Positions 46,550 through 59,500 of a stretch of DNA of 64,000 bases are shown one piece after another. The notes below the pieces were generated by a model. The model did not search any database. It had not been told where the DNA came from and saw only the letters and a program-made list of their open reading frames with translations. Position numbers and translations under genes: made by a program. The DNA comes from Trebouxia sp. TZW2008 (Eukaryota > Chlorophyta > Trebouxiophyceae > Trebouxiales > Trebouxiaceae), in NCBI GenBank assembly GCA_002118135.1, contig BDIU01000238.1, forward strand, positions 1-64,000. Direction: 5' to 3'. Positions within the stretch are counted from its first letter, which is position 1. Each line of letters starts with the position of its first letter.

Positions 46550-47063
46550 AGATACAAGTATGCAGCAACCATCAGCTTGGGCGCAAAACGGCTGACGACA
46601 TACCGCAAGCAGGTTTTATTCGGTTGACCGTCGATTGACCGGCAAATTGACAAGGGAACGGCCTTGCCGTGCTTTGAAGAGACGTGCTGGATAGCATGGT
46701 CAAGGAAAGCGATCAAACAAGTACTGTGTCGTTGCTCCAACGAAGACTGCGCCACGGGCGCATCGGCTTGCAGCACACTTTGATCTCGAGTTTCATCTGC
46801 CAGATCATGCGACAAGGAGCTTGTAAAATTGACGATCAATCGTTTCATCTACCACCTTCCTCTACACTTCGTGGCTCGCAAAGCAAATGCTGGTATAGAT
46901 CAAAGGCCTCCTCTCAACCTCCTTCTGCTAACGGTGCACTACTGGTCACTTGGCGGACAAGTGTTGGCTCTAGTGCCAGCTGTACTGCGCTCATCGCCAC
47001 TTTGGGCGGAAAGTACCCAGCAAGTTGCAGCAAAAGTTCTCGCAGCGGCGAGCTGCGCAAGAA
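46550..47063. promoter_or_regulatory. Divergent promoter region between FHA and zinc-finger genes
   Basis: A gap of about 510 bp between the probable start codons of two head-to-head genes, both likely plastid-directed. Long overlapping frames cross it on both strands but none shows a domain. An undetected 5' exon of either gene is possible. The promoter role is inferred from geometry. Confidence 0.4.
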
Positions 47064-48335
47064 ATGATCGTTTGCGGGTCCTTTGCCAGCCCCTGTCCAT
47101 CACCTGTCCGTAGAACGTGTCATAAAAGCCGTTTGAGGTCCTCTGTACGCGGCTGCGCGCCTCTCAGCCTAGCTCAGACCACTGCGAACTTTAGCTCCCA
47201 ATCTCGCCGACAGGCCGGCGTTTTGAGTTTAGGCCCACAACGGTCTGTCATCGGACGATGCTCCGCTAATTCAGAAGTGGGAGCGCAGGCCGTAGAAGCG
47301 GCCCCAAGCCAAGGTGATCTATTCTGGATTTGTGTAATCTTGTGACAACACAGCTCTTGCACGTCATGTTTACAGTAAACAATGATGTGTGACTGTCTGA
47401 GCATCATTTTGCAGTCGTCGAGGTTTATGGAGAGCCGGAGACGGACAGCATGATGGCTGTGCAAAGCTCAATCTATCAGCCTGCGTCTCTGTCACGCGTC
47501 TTTATTGGAGTGCAACCAGGCAGAGGAGCAGCACGATTGACAAGGGTTGGAAAGCCAAGCGGTCCAATGTCTATGGTATGCAGTTGAACCATACAGCTGT
47601 ACTTTAATTTGCCTTTGCAGAATGCTCTTAGCAGCTTGAGCAGGGGTCAAGGCAATTAAGCTGTTTCTTGTCATGTCAAGAGAGATTGCATCTGACAAGC
47701 ATGCAATGTCATGACAAGAAGGCAACATGACCAATGTGTCATCTGGCTTGCAGATTCTTCTACTTTTTACAGTGGCTGGGACAATCTCTGCTGCAGTGCG
47801 ATCACGCTTTGAGGCAGCAGCCAGGGAGTGCTATAGCTGTCACGGTTATGGCATCAACAGGTAAGCTACAGACACATCAAGCCAGTTGGCAAAGCAGATT
47901 GAGACGCCTTGATGGCTAGGCAACAGGCTAGACAGCCGTTCTAAGTCGAGCCGGCCTTAATGTGTACAGCTCAAGAGTCAAAGCTTTGCTAGAAGCAATG
48001 TGTTTATGTCACTGGGGAGGCACCAGCAAATTTCTCGTGCCTGACGTCGCTGATGTGACTTGATTGCTGCATACCCTCATGCAAGACAATATGATGCATC
48101 TTGACATGCTGTGTGCAGGTGCACTTTATGTCAGGGAAGTGGCGGAGTGGGCTTTGAAGCTAAGTGGGCTCATACACAGCCTTGCCCAATGTGCTTGGGC
48201 AAGAGGTTTGTGAACTGTAATGAGTGCGGTGGTCATTTTCATCGCCGTATATTCACACACAAACATCAGTCAGGCACAGATGTGACTGATATGCTGGAGG
48301 CTGAGCTAAGCCCTGTAGGCAACTTAACAGATTAA
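47064..48335 (+). CDS. DnaJ-type cysteine-rich zinc-finger protein, probably thylakoid
   Basis: The N-terminus (MIVCGSFASPCPSPVRRTCH, rich in Ser/Arg/Cys/Ala, about 80 residues) looks like a chloroplast transit peptide. Exon 2 gives GEPETDSMMAVQSSIYQPAS. Exon 3 gives a membrane segment ILLLFTVAGTISAAV, then CYSCHGYGINR. This joins in phase to CTLCQGSGGVGFEAKWAH, QPCPMCLGKRFVNCNECGG and a tail ending SPVGNLTD. Four C-x-x-C pairs (CYSC, CTLC, CPMC, CNEC) match the DnaJ zinc-finger fold without a J domain. That is the arrangement of plastid assembly or redox factors such as the BSD2, PSA2 and LQY1 groups; membrane span plus finger fits the LQY1-like plan best. The assignment to one group is inference. 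Confidence 0.78.
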
Positions 48336-49167
48336 ATAGCGTAGGCAATCCCGTGCCTTCAAATTGTCGTGTGTATTCATTGTACCATATAAGGATATAT
48401 GTGCACTGTGGGGTTCATTTAAGGATATATGTGAATCATGGGGTTCAAATATGACTGTACCTGCTATCTATCAGGCTTGGTGTTGTTGATGTCTTGCAGT
48501 TTGCAGGTGGTTCTGCCTGTTCAGCGTTTTGTGTGTGTACCAATTTTCTGGTTTGTGGGCTCTGCTCAACCTGTTTCCAAAGTCATTTACTCTGTCGTGC
48601 ATAGGTTGTCTTGTAGGATTGTTTGTGCTGTTAGTGACTACAGGCGCTGATTGATTGCATTCATTTTTGAACGGGCTATTGCGAAATAGCACTGTTTCAA
48701 CATCCCATGCTGACAATTATGACCGTACAGACTGGAAGTTTGAACTTGGCAACAGTTAATCAAAAGAGTGTAAAATGGCGTGACCCTGCTTTTAGCACTT
48801 GCTCATGTTCTTGTCTGTGCACAGGCATGCAATCGGTTGGACTACGAAGGCACTTCAGCCCGTGGCTTTTAAGGATGACCTGTGTTGCGTAAAGATCGTT
48901 GAGACAACTCAAGCTCGCATGCTGTACTCAAAGCAAAGCTCCCGGCTTGATAGATCACAAAGTCAGCCTGCAATCCCTTACTGAAATTTCTTAGAAACAA
49001 ATGTCTAAAACCTGATCACCCATGAAGCATGTAAATGATGGTAGAAAAAGTTTGAGTGTCTATACATAAGCGCTGCAGGTGCACAATGGCACTGCTATAC
49101 AAGCTTCCTAATAAGCATTCCATGAAGTAGTGACGCCTGTAAATTCTACAAGTCAATAATCTAACGA
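48336..49167. other. Convergent intergenic region
   Basis: Between the zinc-finger gene (+) and SDH2 (-). No exon seen. A two-copy 30 bp tandem repeat (AAGGATATATGTG... GGGGTTCA) lies at about 48388-48448. Confidence 0.55.
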
Positions 49168-51342
49168 TCAAACTGCTTGTCCTTTGTGAATGCTCTGCTT
49201 GATCTTGGCAATAGCCTTGCCAGGATTCAAACCCTTAGGGCACACTTTGGCACAGTTCATGATTTGATGACATCTGTACAGCTTGTAGGCATCATCAACC
49301 TGAGCCATGCGCTCCTGAGTGAAGTCATCTCTTGAATCAATGATCCACCTGCATCACAGCAACTGATGAGCGGTGCAAGCAATGCATCCCACAGCAAAAG
49401 AAGCAAGTCCTGTCCAGACGAACAGGTATCCGCTACACTTTAGAGAAGCAGGATCAGCAGAACACCTGTAAACTGCAAGCATCAGGCAAGGCAGGGCCTG
49501 ACATTCATAGACAACTACATGCAATGCAAACAGCCAATAGTCTGACCGGACCCAGCCAGAGGGACCAATGCATCGTGCTGTAAATGGCAAAGCTATGTTT
49601 GCTGCAAATATCAGCAGACACTCAGACGATGTCAAAAGTGCATTGCTTGCCACTGCCTAACAACCAAGGCGCAAGATACCTGTATGCTTGTAGCAGCACA
49701 GCTGGTCCTAGGTACTTGTCCTCATTCCACCAGTAGCTTGGGCAACTGGTGCTGCAGCATGCGCACAGGATGCACTCATACAGGCCGTCAAGCTTACTCC
49801 TGTCTTCCTTGGTCTGTGGAAACTCCTTGCCTGCAATCCTGCAGTTGCAAACTCCGTCTCTTGCAAATTTTAACTCTTTGAGCCGAACAGTATGACCCCA
49901 TGCCACACAACACATGCATTGCGCATGCCAGACACGTCATGTGACCTGCTCAAGGCTTCACTTGTATGACCAGATGGGCAATCCTGGACCAACAGCAGTG
50001 ATGGCATAGTGCAAGAAACAGATGCGAGGTGCAGCCTGGGCGGCTGCCAGACAATAGGCAGAAGCCAACTGTCTAGCTTGATGAACACGTCCTTTGTAGA
50101 TTGCTGACAGCTGATTTGAATTTGCCAACAAGCAAAGCCTTCAACTTTGCTGAAAAGGTGATAGACTGCAACTCACTTGTTCTCCTCCTTTTTCTTCAAG
50201 TACGGCTTGATTGACTTGTACTGAGCATAGAAATTGCTCATGTCAACCACCAAATCCTTCACAACAAACATGTGTGGCAAAGGGGCAATCTTGGTGACCT
50301 TTGAAGGATCCCTGTCCACCTTGGTCAGGCAAGCAAGCCCATTGGTGCCATCTATGTTCATAGAGCAGGACCCACAGATACCTTCTCTGCAGCATTGCAA
50401 CCAAGATGAGCAGACATTGCAGCTAGTGCTTTGAGCTGTCATTGCATGATCTGTGCTAAGCTGTCTGCACATGCAAATCTGCTGCAAATGAGAATGGCCA
50501 GAGCAACCACACTCAGAGCCATTGAAGGCAAGTGCAAAATAAAATAGCCAGAACACGTTGACAATACATGCTTGTATGCTTGAAGCAAAGCAGAGTGCAG
50601 TGAGACATTGCTTTATGTGCAATCTGTGGTGCTTTCTGTGGTGTCGATTGGCAACAGAGTCTAGAGCTGCTGCTTGATTGAGACTGCAACCATTCATCAC
50701 CGCGCTGCTTGGGTGCCACTGCCACTGCAACTTTCTGAATCAGAGCCAAACAGCCTATGCACACAGGCAATTGCGCATTACCTGCATGAGCGCCTGAATG
50801 CTAGGGAATGATCCTGGTCATCCTTGATCTTGAACAAGACATCCAACATCATAGGCCCACAGCTGCAACAGCACACAGGAGCTTTGCTTGTAAGCTCTTT
50901 GGCAGCAGCTTGGTTGCTTGCCGCCCGGGTCGGACTGCGTGCCAGCAAACCAACAATTGCTCTTTACCTGTTAATATCTACATTGTAACTCTGATACCGC
51001 GGCTTGTCTTCTCTGTCAGGGTCCCAGCGGTAAATCTGCACAAGCACAGTGTTTGAATCAGAATGTGATCAGCCAGGGTGATTGTACTTGCAATGCTGCA
51101 AAGACTCGACCAGACATGAAAAACAGGCAATGATGCGACCCTACAGAGACATACTCAGGAAAGCTGACACTTGATGGCCAACTCACCTGAAACTCACGGG
51201 ACACTGCACCCTTCTGGCTGGGAGCAGCAGAAGATGCTGCCGGAGCTTCAGATGCGGTGCTTGTAGTCACTCGGCAAGCAGTTTCACTCAGACGGAGGTT
51301 CAAGGGGACACCCTTACGCAAGGTCCGACCCAAAGCTTGCAT
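49168..51342 (-). CDS. SDH2: Succinate dehydrogenase iron-sulfur subunit (SDH2/SdhB)
   Basis: The electron-transfer subunit of complex II, carrying 2Fe-2S, 4Fe-4S and 3Fe-4S clusters. Exon 1 (51187-51342) is a mitochondrial leader [20 protein letters not shown] followed by an Ala/Ser stretch and REFQ. It joins in phase to [20 protein letters not shown] and then [20 protein letters not shown]. The 2Fe-2S site is [15 protein letters not shown]. The linker has [20 protein letters not shown]. The second domain has [19 protein letters not shown] and [20 protein letters not shown]. The protein ends SIHKGQAV with TGA at 49168-49170. All cluster cysteines expected for the family are present. The Tyr in CPSYWW and the Trp pair line the quinone site. 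The gene is intact, nuclear and multi-exon. Confidence 0.96.
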
Positions 51343-52029
51343 CTGGTGAGTAAGCGAGCCTCAAACAAAGCCGATCGACAAGTCTGGTGACACACAGTCT
51401 GATGTCACAACGAAGCAATATGATCACTCAGCCCTGACGCGTTCTGATTGTCGCTGATCGACGCTGTGATTATGCGAGCACTGCCATCGTGGCGGTCAAC
51501 AAAATGTGACTCACGTTCAACCTCTCACGTGTCCGTCCCGCAAGATTCTTCTTCTTGTTTCTGTTGGTCATGTTGAACCATGACACCGGGCCCATAAAAA
51601 TTGAGTCTGTCTTCAGCTTGGCAAACGACAGCAAGCAATTGACAGTGCATGATTGACTTGCCGGCATGTCTGTTGCTGAAGAATCGCGGGTGACATCCTG
51701 TTTGTCAAAATTAAATGGCATTGCACATCCTGCCATTTAAGTTTGCAGGGCTCAAGATGGTATCATATGACTACATGCCTCATGAAACTCTTAGATAAAC
51801 CTCAACCAAATAGAGTCAGCCTACAAATGTCAAACACGGTTGTTGAGGCTTGAACACATTGTCATCACATCGTCAAGAAAGCCTTACAGCTACATATATG
51901 GTACAAGCACCAGTCAAGATGCAGCAATGAAGGTTGTATACGTAGCAGTGAACTATGTAGTCCTTGCAGTAACATACACATACAGGGCAATTCGACTCAT
52001 GAAGTGCCCACAAGCCAAATGCAACCTGT
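51343..52029. other. Intergenic region, promoter side of SDH2
   Basis: About 690 bp between the SDH2 start and the end of the coiled-coil gene. Open frames here lack domains; no gene called. Confidence 0.5.
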
Positions 52030-53494
52030 CTACGCCCTTCTGCCTGCCCTTTGTCTGGCTGGGCCTGATCTGATTGAGCTAGAGTTGCCGCTCGCTGCCT
52101 GACTTGATCCTTCCCTGCAAAATCATGATCAGAGCAGTCGAACTCACTGCCTATAGCATGCAACATCTGCACTGCAACAAAGTCTGTCTGCAGTACTTGA
52201 GCAGGTGCATCATGTCTCGCAAGTGCAGAACCACCTCACACACTGGTCCAAGCACTAAGCAAAAACTGCAATGTCAGGGTGTAAGTGAACAATACAAGTC
52301 TGCAGTGCCTCAGCATCATACCTCGCTGGTGTTTCTTAAGCACAGCCGGTCAAATGCACAGCTGTGCGCACAGTACACAAAACACAATTTTGAGGGTGAA
52401 AGTCTGCATTTGCTGTTCCAGGGTCTGTTGACTGACCTTGACTGCAGCAGACGCAGTCTGTGGCGCTCCACTGCAGCTTGACTGCGTGTTCGTGTAGCAA
52501 CTGGCGCAGCTGCAGCACCCTCTGCCTCAGGCCTGACTGCGGTCTGGTGGCGCGTCACCCCAGCTGTGGTCACCGCCACAGCAGTGGCAGAGCCTGCTGA
52601 GGCAATGGGGCTGTTGCTTGATGGTGCTGTGGTTGTGGCTGCTGCATGCCTCTGTGCAGCAGTCTGGCTGCGCGTCCTGGTGTTGAAAGCCACAGCTGTG
52701 GCACTGGCTCTCGCACTTTTGGCGCTCACTCTCTCAGCAGTGGCACCAACTGTCCTAGCTGTGGTGCCAGCTTTCCCAGCTGTGGCGGATCTAGTGGCGG
52801 CCTGTCTGCTACGCACTGTTGCGGTGGGAACAACTGGACGGGCCTGCCTGCTGGTAGCAACTGCCGGACTGCAAGCCTGCGACTGTGCAGAGTCAAGACT
52901 GCCTGCCCTGCTGCTGCTTGCGTGTGCTGTCACAGGTGTGATGCTCTGTGCGACTGTGCTCACATCACCACTGCTGCGGTCATTGCTGCTCATCTGCAGT
53001 CTAGTGGGAGTGCCTGCCTTTGGGATCATGCTCAGGTCAGCACCGCCATTGCTGCTGCTGGTCGGCACTGTGTCTGGCGTCATCACAGCTGGGAATGGGT
53101 GTATGACAGCACTGCCAAATCTACTGACGCCTGGCTGGGCTGTTGATGCAACCTCCTTGGCCTTGCCTAAGGAGCTGTGCACAGTGGCATCCATGGGGGT
53201 GCCCTCAGCCAGGCTGGCTGCAGCACTGGGGACACGTAGAACCGCCCTAGGGCTGAAGAACGTGTGTGAAGGGCGCACTGTCTTTGGGGCCGATGGCTTG
53301 AGGGGGGAGGGGTTTAGGGCAGAGGCCTGGAGGGGGAAGAGGCTTGATGGGGACTTGACCCCATGAGCAATTGCAGGGCTGTTGGGGGTTTGCGGGTTGG
53401 GGCGGAAACCTGAGAAGGATGCGGCAACAGCAGGGCTGCTGTTCTCCTTGCCAGCCATACCCTGCATGGCACAACATGGACTCAAATCAGATAA

Positions 53495-53560
<66 letters not shown>

Positions 53561-56500
53561 ACACACACGTTCACTACATCAAAATAAAGATCATCACCAT
53601 CATTGACATGCTCTCTACTGAGATTCTATACTGCAGCTAGTTGCATACAGCAGCAACTGAAAGCCTTCAAACAACTCTTGCCAAATACATTTGTGCCAAA
53701 AAAGCGTTTCAACAATGCAATGTCATACAATCAGCATTTACTCTTCCTGAGCTACACTAACTGCGATGAGCGCGAACTGAAACAGTAGTGACACAGGGTT
53801 ATCAGAGTCAGCAAATGTTCGGGGCGCAAAATCTGCAGTGGCTAGGTGTGATTGTCAACATGCATTACATGCATCATTGCACACCCCTTTTGTTTTCTTG
53901 CTCCATTAAGGTGGCAAATTCATCATGACAAGCACATCTGTGAGACACACATGTTGTGAACGGAACCACAAGGGTAGTGTACAGCCCAATTGCTAAACCT
54001 CATGTTGATTTTTGTGCCTCACATGCCAGCTGGCAGCACCTCTCATGAAGCCAGACCAGTCTGACTCATTCCACCATGGTCATTATCATGCACATGTGCT
54101 AGCTTACAGTACTGAAGTGTCACAGGCTAGCTTTTGTATTAGTCACCTGGTTGGGGCTTGCCGTGTATGCCATTAGGGGACTGCCATTGGGCACAGGGCT
54201 GAATGGGCTGCGGGGCCCTGCCCTTCCTGAAAGGCCTCTGTCCTTGGCGCTAGACACAGGGGTGAGAGGGCTGCGGGGGCCTGCCCCACCAGCAAAGCCC
54301 TTGGGCTTGATGCTGGACACACCCTGCCTTGATGGAGTAATGACTGTGTCGCTCCTCGCTGTGAATTTGCCATTGCTGCTGGCACTCTTGCCAGCATTCA
54401 TTGGGATGCTTGCCTGCTCAGCAGGGCTGGGGACAGGGCTCAGCCGCAGCAGTGCGGCTGAGGGGCTCTTTGAGAATGCCCTAGCTGCAGGGCTCTGTGA
54501 GAATGCGAATGCCCTTGCTGCAGGGCTCTGTGGAGATGCCCCAGCTGGAGAGCTCTTTGAGAATGCCCTTGCTGCAGGGTTCTGTGAGAATGAGAATGCC
54601 CTTGCTGCAGGGCTCTGTGGAGATGTCCTTGCTGCAGGGCTTCGTGAGAATGAGAATGCCCCAACTGCAGGGCTCTTGGACAATGCCCTTGCTGCAGGGC
54701 TTAGTGAGAATGCCCCGGCTGGAGGGCTGTGGAAGAATGCACCACTGAAAGGGCTGTCTGGTGATGCCCTTGCTGCAGGGCTCTCTGAGAATGCCCCAGC
54801 TGAAGGGCTCTGGAAGAATGCCTCGCTTATGGGGCTCTTGGAGGACCCAGATGCCACAGCACAGGTCATGACACCAGAGGATGCCATCTCCATGTCTCCC
54901 ACAGGCTTGATCTGCAAATATATAAGGCATTGTTTCTAGCATGCAATATACAATCTTGCATAGCGCACAAACATGATCACTGTCAAGAAACGCTTTGTCT
55001 GAATGCACAAACTGCTAAAATTCTGTCAAACGCCATAGCAAGACAGGTCCTGAAGCATTGCATCATTTATCTCACATGAGCATGACATGCTGACTGAGTT
55101 CATTGGCCATGACTGCAATGGCACAGCCTGGGCATGCATGCTAGAACCTCAGCCATGCATGCTGTGAGGCACATCTTACTCAAAATATGGCAGCGCTCGC
55201 TCAAGATTGGGCAGGAATGGTGATTTACTGCAGCAAAGGCAAAGCAGGCAAAAGGCAGACTGCGATCAGGCAGGCACAGAGAATATGATAGATTTGAAAA
55301 AACTCATGTGCGCTTGTACACAATGGTTTTGAACAAGCTTGTTTGGAGGCAATTAACTGCTTCTGTGTGCACCTAGCTGGGTCGTAGAACCTCATTAGAA
55401 GACATGATGGTGATGATAACGACGATGACAACGCCAATGACGAGGAGAGAGAGCGTGGCGGGGTTGTCTCACCTGACCAGTCTCCTTCCAGCTGGCTTCC
55501 AGAAGATACTTGAGACTGATGCTGTAGTCATTCAGGAGTGTAATCTCCTTGTCCTGGTCCTTCACCTCCTCCCTCAGCTCACTCAGCATATTCTCATATC
55601 GCTGCAGTCGCCACACATTCTTGTCACAACTTGCAGGCAGTGTTGGCAAGGCACAGATGTGTCATACGACATGTGTTGTTGTACAGGATTCGAATCTTCT
55701 AGACCAAGTCATGCGCCTCCTCTCTCACTCTCTGTCTCAACTCACTCAGCAAATTCTAATATCGCCGCAGTGACCACACATCCTTGTCACAACTTGTGAT
55801 CACAAGGCGCAAATATGCTATATGATGTGTGTAGCCATTCAGGAGTGCAAGCTCCTGGCCCTTTGTCCTGGACCTGCTCTCTGTACTCAGCATGTCCTGT
55901 TCTCACATCTCTGCGGTCACTACACATCTTCTCATTCTGCAGTGTTGACAAGGCAAAAGTATGTCACGCGATATGTGTAGTCTTCAGCTAAGCAATCTTC
56001 TGGCCTTGCACCTGCTCTCTGTACTCACTCAGCAGATTCTCATATCACTGCAGTCACCACACATTGTTTCAACTAGCAGGCAGAGTTCACAAGGCACAAA
56101 TATTTCACATGACATGCGTAGCCATTCAGGAGTGCAATCTCCTGGCCTGTGTCCTGGACCTGCTCTTGATACTCAGCACATTCTTGTACCTCTGCAGTCA
56201 CCACTCATCCTTTTTCAACATGGAATTTGGGGACCAGTGCACACAAAGCTGACAGCACATCACCATGAAATTCTGGAGTGTTGATCTGTCTATGGTCACC
56301 TTCAGTGCCAGGACCTGGCCAAGACTCTGCAGCACAAATTTTGCACAATGTGGCTGTGCTCAGCTGTATCATTGCATACCAAATAGTATGCAGCTGCATG
56401 TCTATGTTACTCAAAGCACTGGTGAGCAAGCTGCTGGCACCTTTTTGCTATTTGACTATCCTGCATGGTACATGCTGTTGACATCATAGCACAGAGTCAT

Positions 56501-59500
56501 GTCACTGCAGTACACACCTGCAACCAGACAAGCCGCGCAAATGTAGAAGTGACACCATGCACAGTCACAGAGTTGCAAACACAAAGATAGCAACATGCGT
56601 GATCATGGGAGTATACACTCTGGTTGGGAGAAGAAGAGAGAAAGCTGGTCATACCTGGTTAGTCTGGGTCTGGCTGGCCTGTAGGGCTTCCTGAAGAGCC
56701 CCTACGTCATCTCTCAATGCCTTGTTCTCAGTCTTGCTCTCTTTCACGTCCATGCCCTGCTGCATCAGCATTCTTTCATACTTCTCTGCCTCCTGCAATA
56801 CCCAGCCAAGGTGTCGAAACAAGGATAATTGCAGGCATTAGGTGGATCAACAGAAGGTGATGTCATACTTGCTCCTCTTAGCGTGTATGCCGTGCTTTAT
56901 CAGGGCTCTTTCATGATTCTCTTCCTTCTGCAATATCCAGCCAAATTGTGGAAAACATCAGAGTAGCAGTTGTGAAGAAGTCAACAGGATTCATTTGCAA
57001 TGTTGCTCTCCTTCTTTTGAACCCCCTGCTTCATCAGCACTCTTTCAAAATCCCTGCTTCCTGCAACAGTCACTCAATAGGTTCAAAGAAGCAAAACTGT
57101 TCATGATGGAAAAGTCAGCATAAAGTTGCCATTTGCTTGGATAGCAGGCATGGCTTTGCTGGAATTTACAGCAATCTTTCTGTACTGCAGTCTGCACTGC
57201 TGCAGAGACAAAGCAAGATGGTATTACAATGTGTTGCTGTGCATTGACGCTTTGTGGGGTTGACTGCAATCTTTATTGCTGCAGAGACAAAGCAAGATGG
57301 TGTCACAATACATTGCTGTGCATTGACACTTTGTGGGGTTGGATTAGACAACAGTATGTCTACAGTGACAGAGGCCCATGTAGTCCTGAATGACTGAGCT
57401 ACCACAGCCAAGTTTTCCTGAGCAATCAACTGCCAGACACAAGGGCCAGACGTATCTGTATGTAGGAGCAAAGCATTACTCAGCATGACGGTGCGTTCAG
57501 TACGTGTGTCAGGCTGTCCAAAGCAGAAGCAAAGCTGTCCCAGCATGTCAATAGTCTCTTGAGGGCAGAAGTATCATGTTGAAAGTATAAGGCTGAATGA
57601 CGTGCATGCACAAGACTCCTGTTGTCAGAAGCAAATCTGTTACAGCCTGTTGACATTTCATTGAGGGCAGAAGTAACATGATAAAGCTGTGAGGCTGATG
57701 AAGCGCCTGCTTAGCCTAACATTGTCAGAAGCAAACCTGTTCCAGCATGTCAGGCGTTGCCTGGAATCAGAAGCGTCCTGTTGAACGTATAATGCCGAAT
57801 GAAGCGCATGCGTTAGTGTGCCATTGCCAGGGGCAAGACTGTGCCAGCAAGCTTGCTTGGGGCCAGCAACTGTTGACACTCTGTGAACAGTCTTTTGAAG
57901 GCATAAGCATCATGTCAACATTGTAATACTGAATGAAGCGCATTTGCTAGCTTGGCATTGTCGGAAACAAACCTGTCCCAGCCTGGAGATGGTGTCCTGA
58001 GCTGCTGCAGCTGCCTCAGCAGCATTCTCAGCTGCCTCTTCTTGACTCACCAGCAGTGAGTACTGCAGACCAGCCAGCACCATGTCGTGCCCATCCACCT
58101 CCTTCTCCTCTTCTTCCTGCTCCAGGGTCTGAACACTGACCTCACAACAGGCAGAGTCTGACCTCTTAGCCTGCATAACAGATGCTTGCAAGTGTGATCG
58201 ATTGCTTGATGGCTGTGTGTCATATCATATGCGGTCGTTGTGCACAGCATGATTGCTGGTGGTTGCTTCACTCAGTCACTGATTGCATGAAGCTGATGGA
58301 CACACAATTGTCATAACTTTGTGGCAATGAGCCTTGTCTCCTGGCTAAGGCATACATAGGTCTGCTTCTTTTTTTCTCTTCTTTTGCGGGCTTTTGCTTG
58401 AAACTGGGTGACTCAGACTGCAGGCTGGTTGTGAGGTTGCATCTTGCCCTGTGTTGCTGCCAACCTTTTGTGGCCAGATTTGGAACGACATTGTTTTGTC
58501 TGACTTTCAAAAGTGGAATATGAGACGTCCCTCCAAAGACGCTCAGAACAAGTCTCCCTGGCATGATAGGACTTGGGCCACACACACCTAGCACATGTGC
58601 TGGAATGTGTTATTGTTACTATTTTCATTGGTGTTGTTATCACTGTTATTTTTGTTCTTGTTATTGTTATTGTTGTTACCATTATTGATATTGCTTTGTG
58701 TCCTTTACAGGCTGTACATGAGATGCATAGCAAGGGTTTCTGTCATGCTGACCTGAAGACCAGCAATGCTATGGTGACTCATTCCCATGGTCAGGTGGTC
58801 GTGAAGCTCATTGACATGGCATGCTCATGCACTAATCAGCCTTCTGACCTACCATAGAAAAACTTTGTCAAATTCTCATCAGGCATGGGCAATGCTTGCA
58901 CAAACAAACAAGTCAAGACCTGCATCACCACAGCAGGCTACTTTTTACTTGGGAGAAGAAGGGGAAAGAAGTCATGCAGCAAATCTTGCATATACACATA
59001 CAATCGTACAGTGAGCATCACGTACCACTCCTTATAAGGACATCCAGTAAGCATATATATTTGATGCAAGGACAGAGCAGGTGGGAATTAGTCACTGCCT
59101 CCCTGACTGCAGAATTCCTGAGCAAGGACAATTTGCTGTAAGGATCATGTTGTTGGTGACGAAAGCAGGCTCTATATGCAGTAACCACTGTACCTATACC
59201 TACTTGGTCTGGTGCTGGCTGGCCTCCAGGGCCTCCTGAAGAGCCCCTACTTGGCATCTTGACACCTTGCTGTGATGATTGTGGGAAGAACAGAAAGGCA
59301 AAGAGGAAGAAGAAGGAAAGAAAAGAGACGCAAATCATACCTGGCTGGTTTGGTGCTGGCTAGCATGTCGGGCGCCCTGAAGAGCCCCAAACTTGACCCT
59401 CAACACTGTGGTTTCATGATCAAGAGGGAAGGAGGAAAAAAACAGGAAGAAGGAGGAAACAGAAGGGAACAGGTCATACCTGGTTGGCTTGGTGCTGGCT

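Noticed and set aside
51470..51736. Minus-strand 88-codon frame upstream of SDH2
   Set aside because: No domain, no splice partner and no conserved motif; it lies in the expected SDH2 promoter region.
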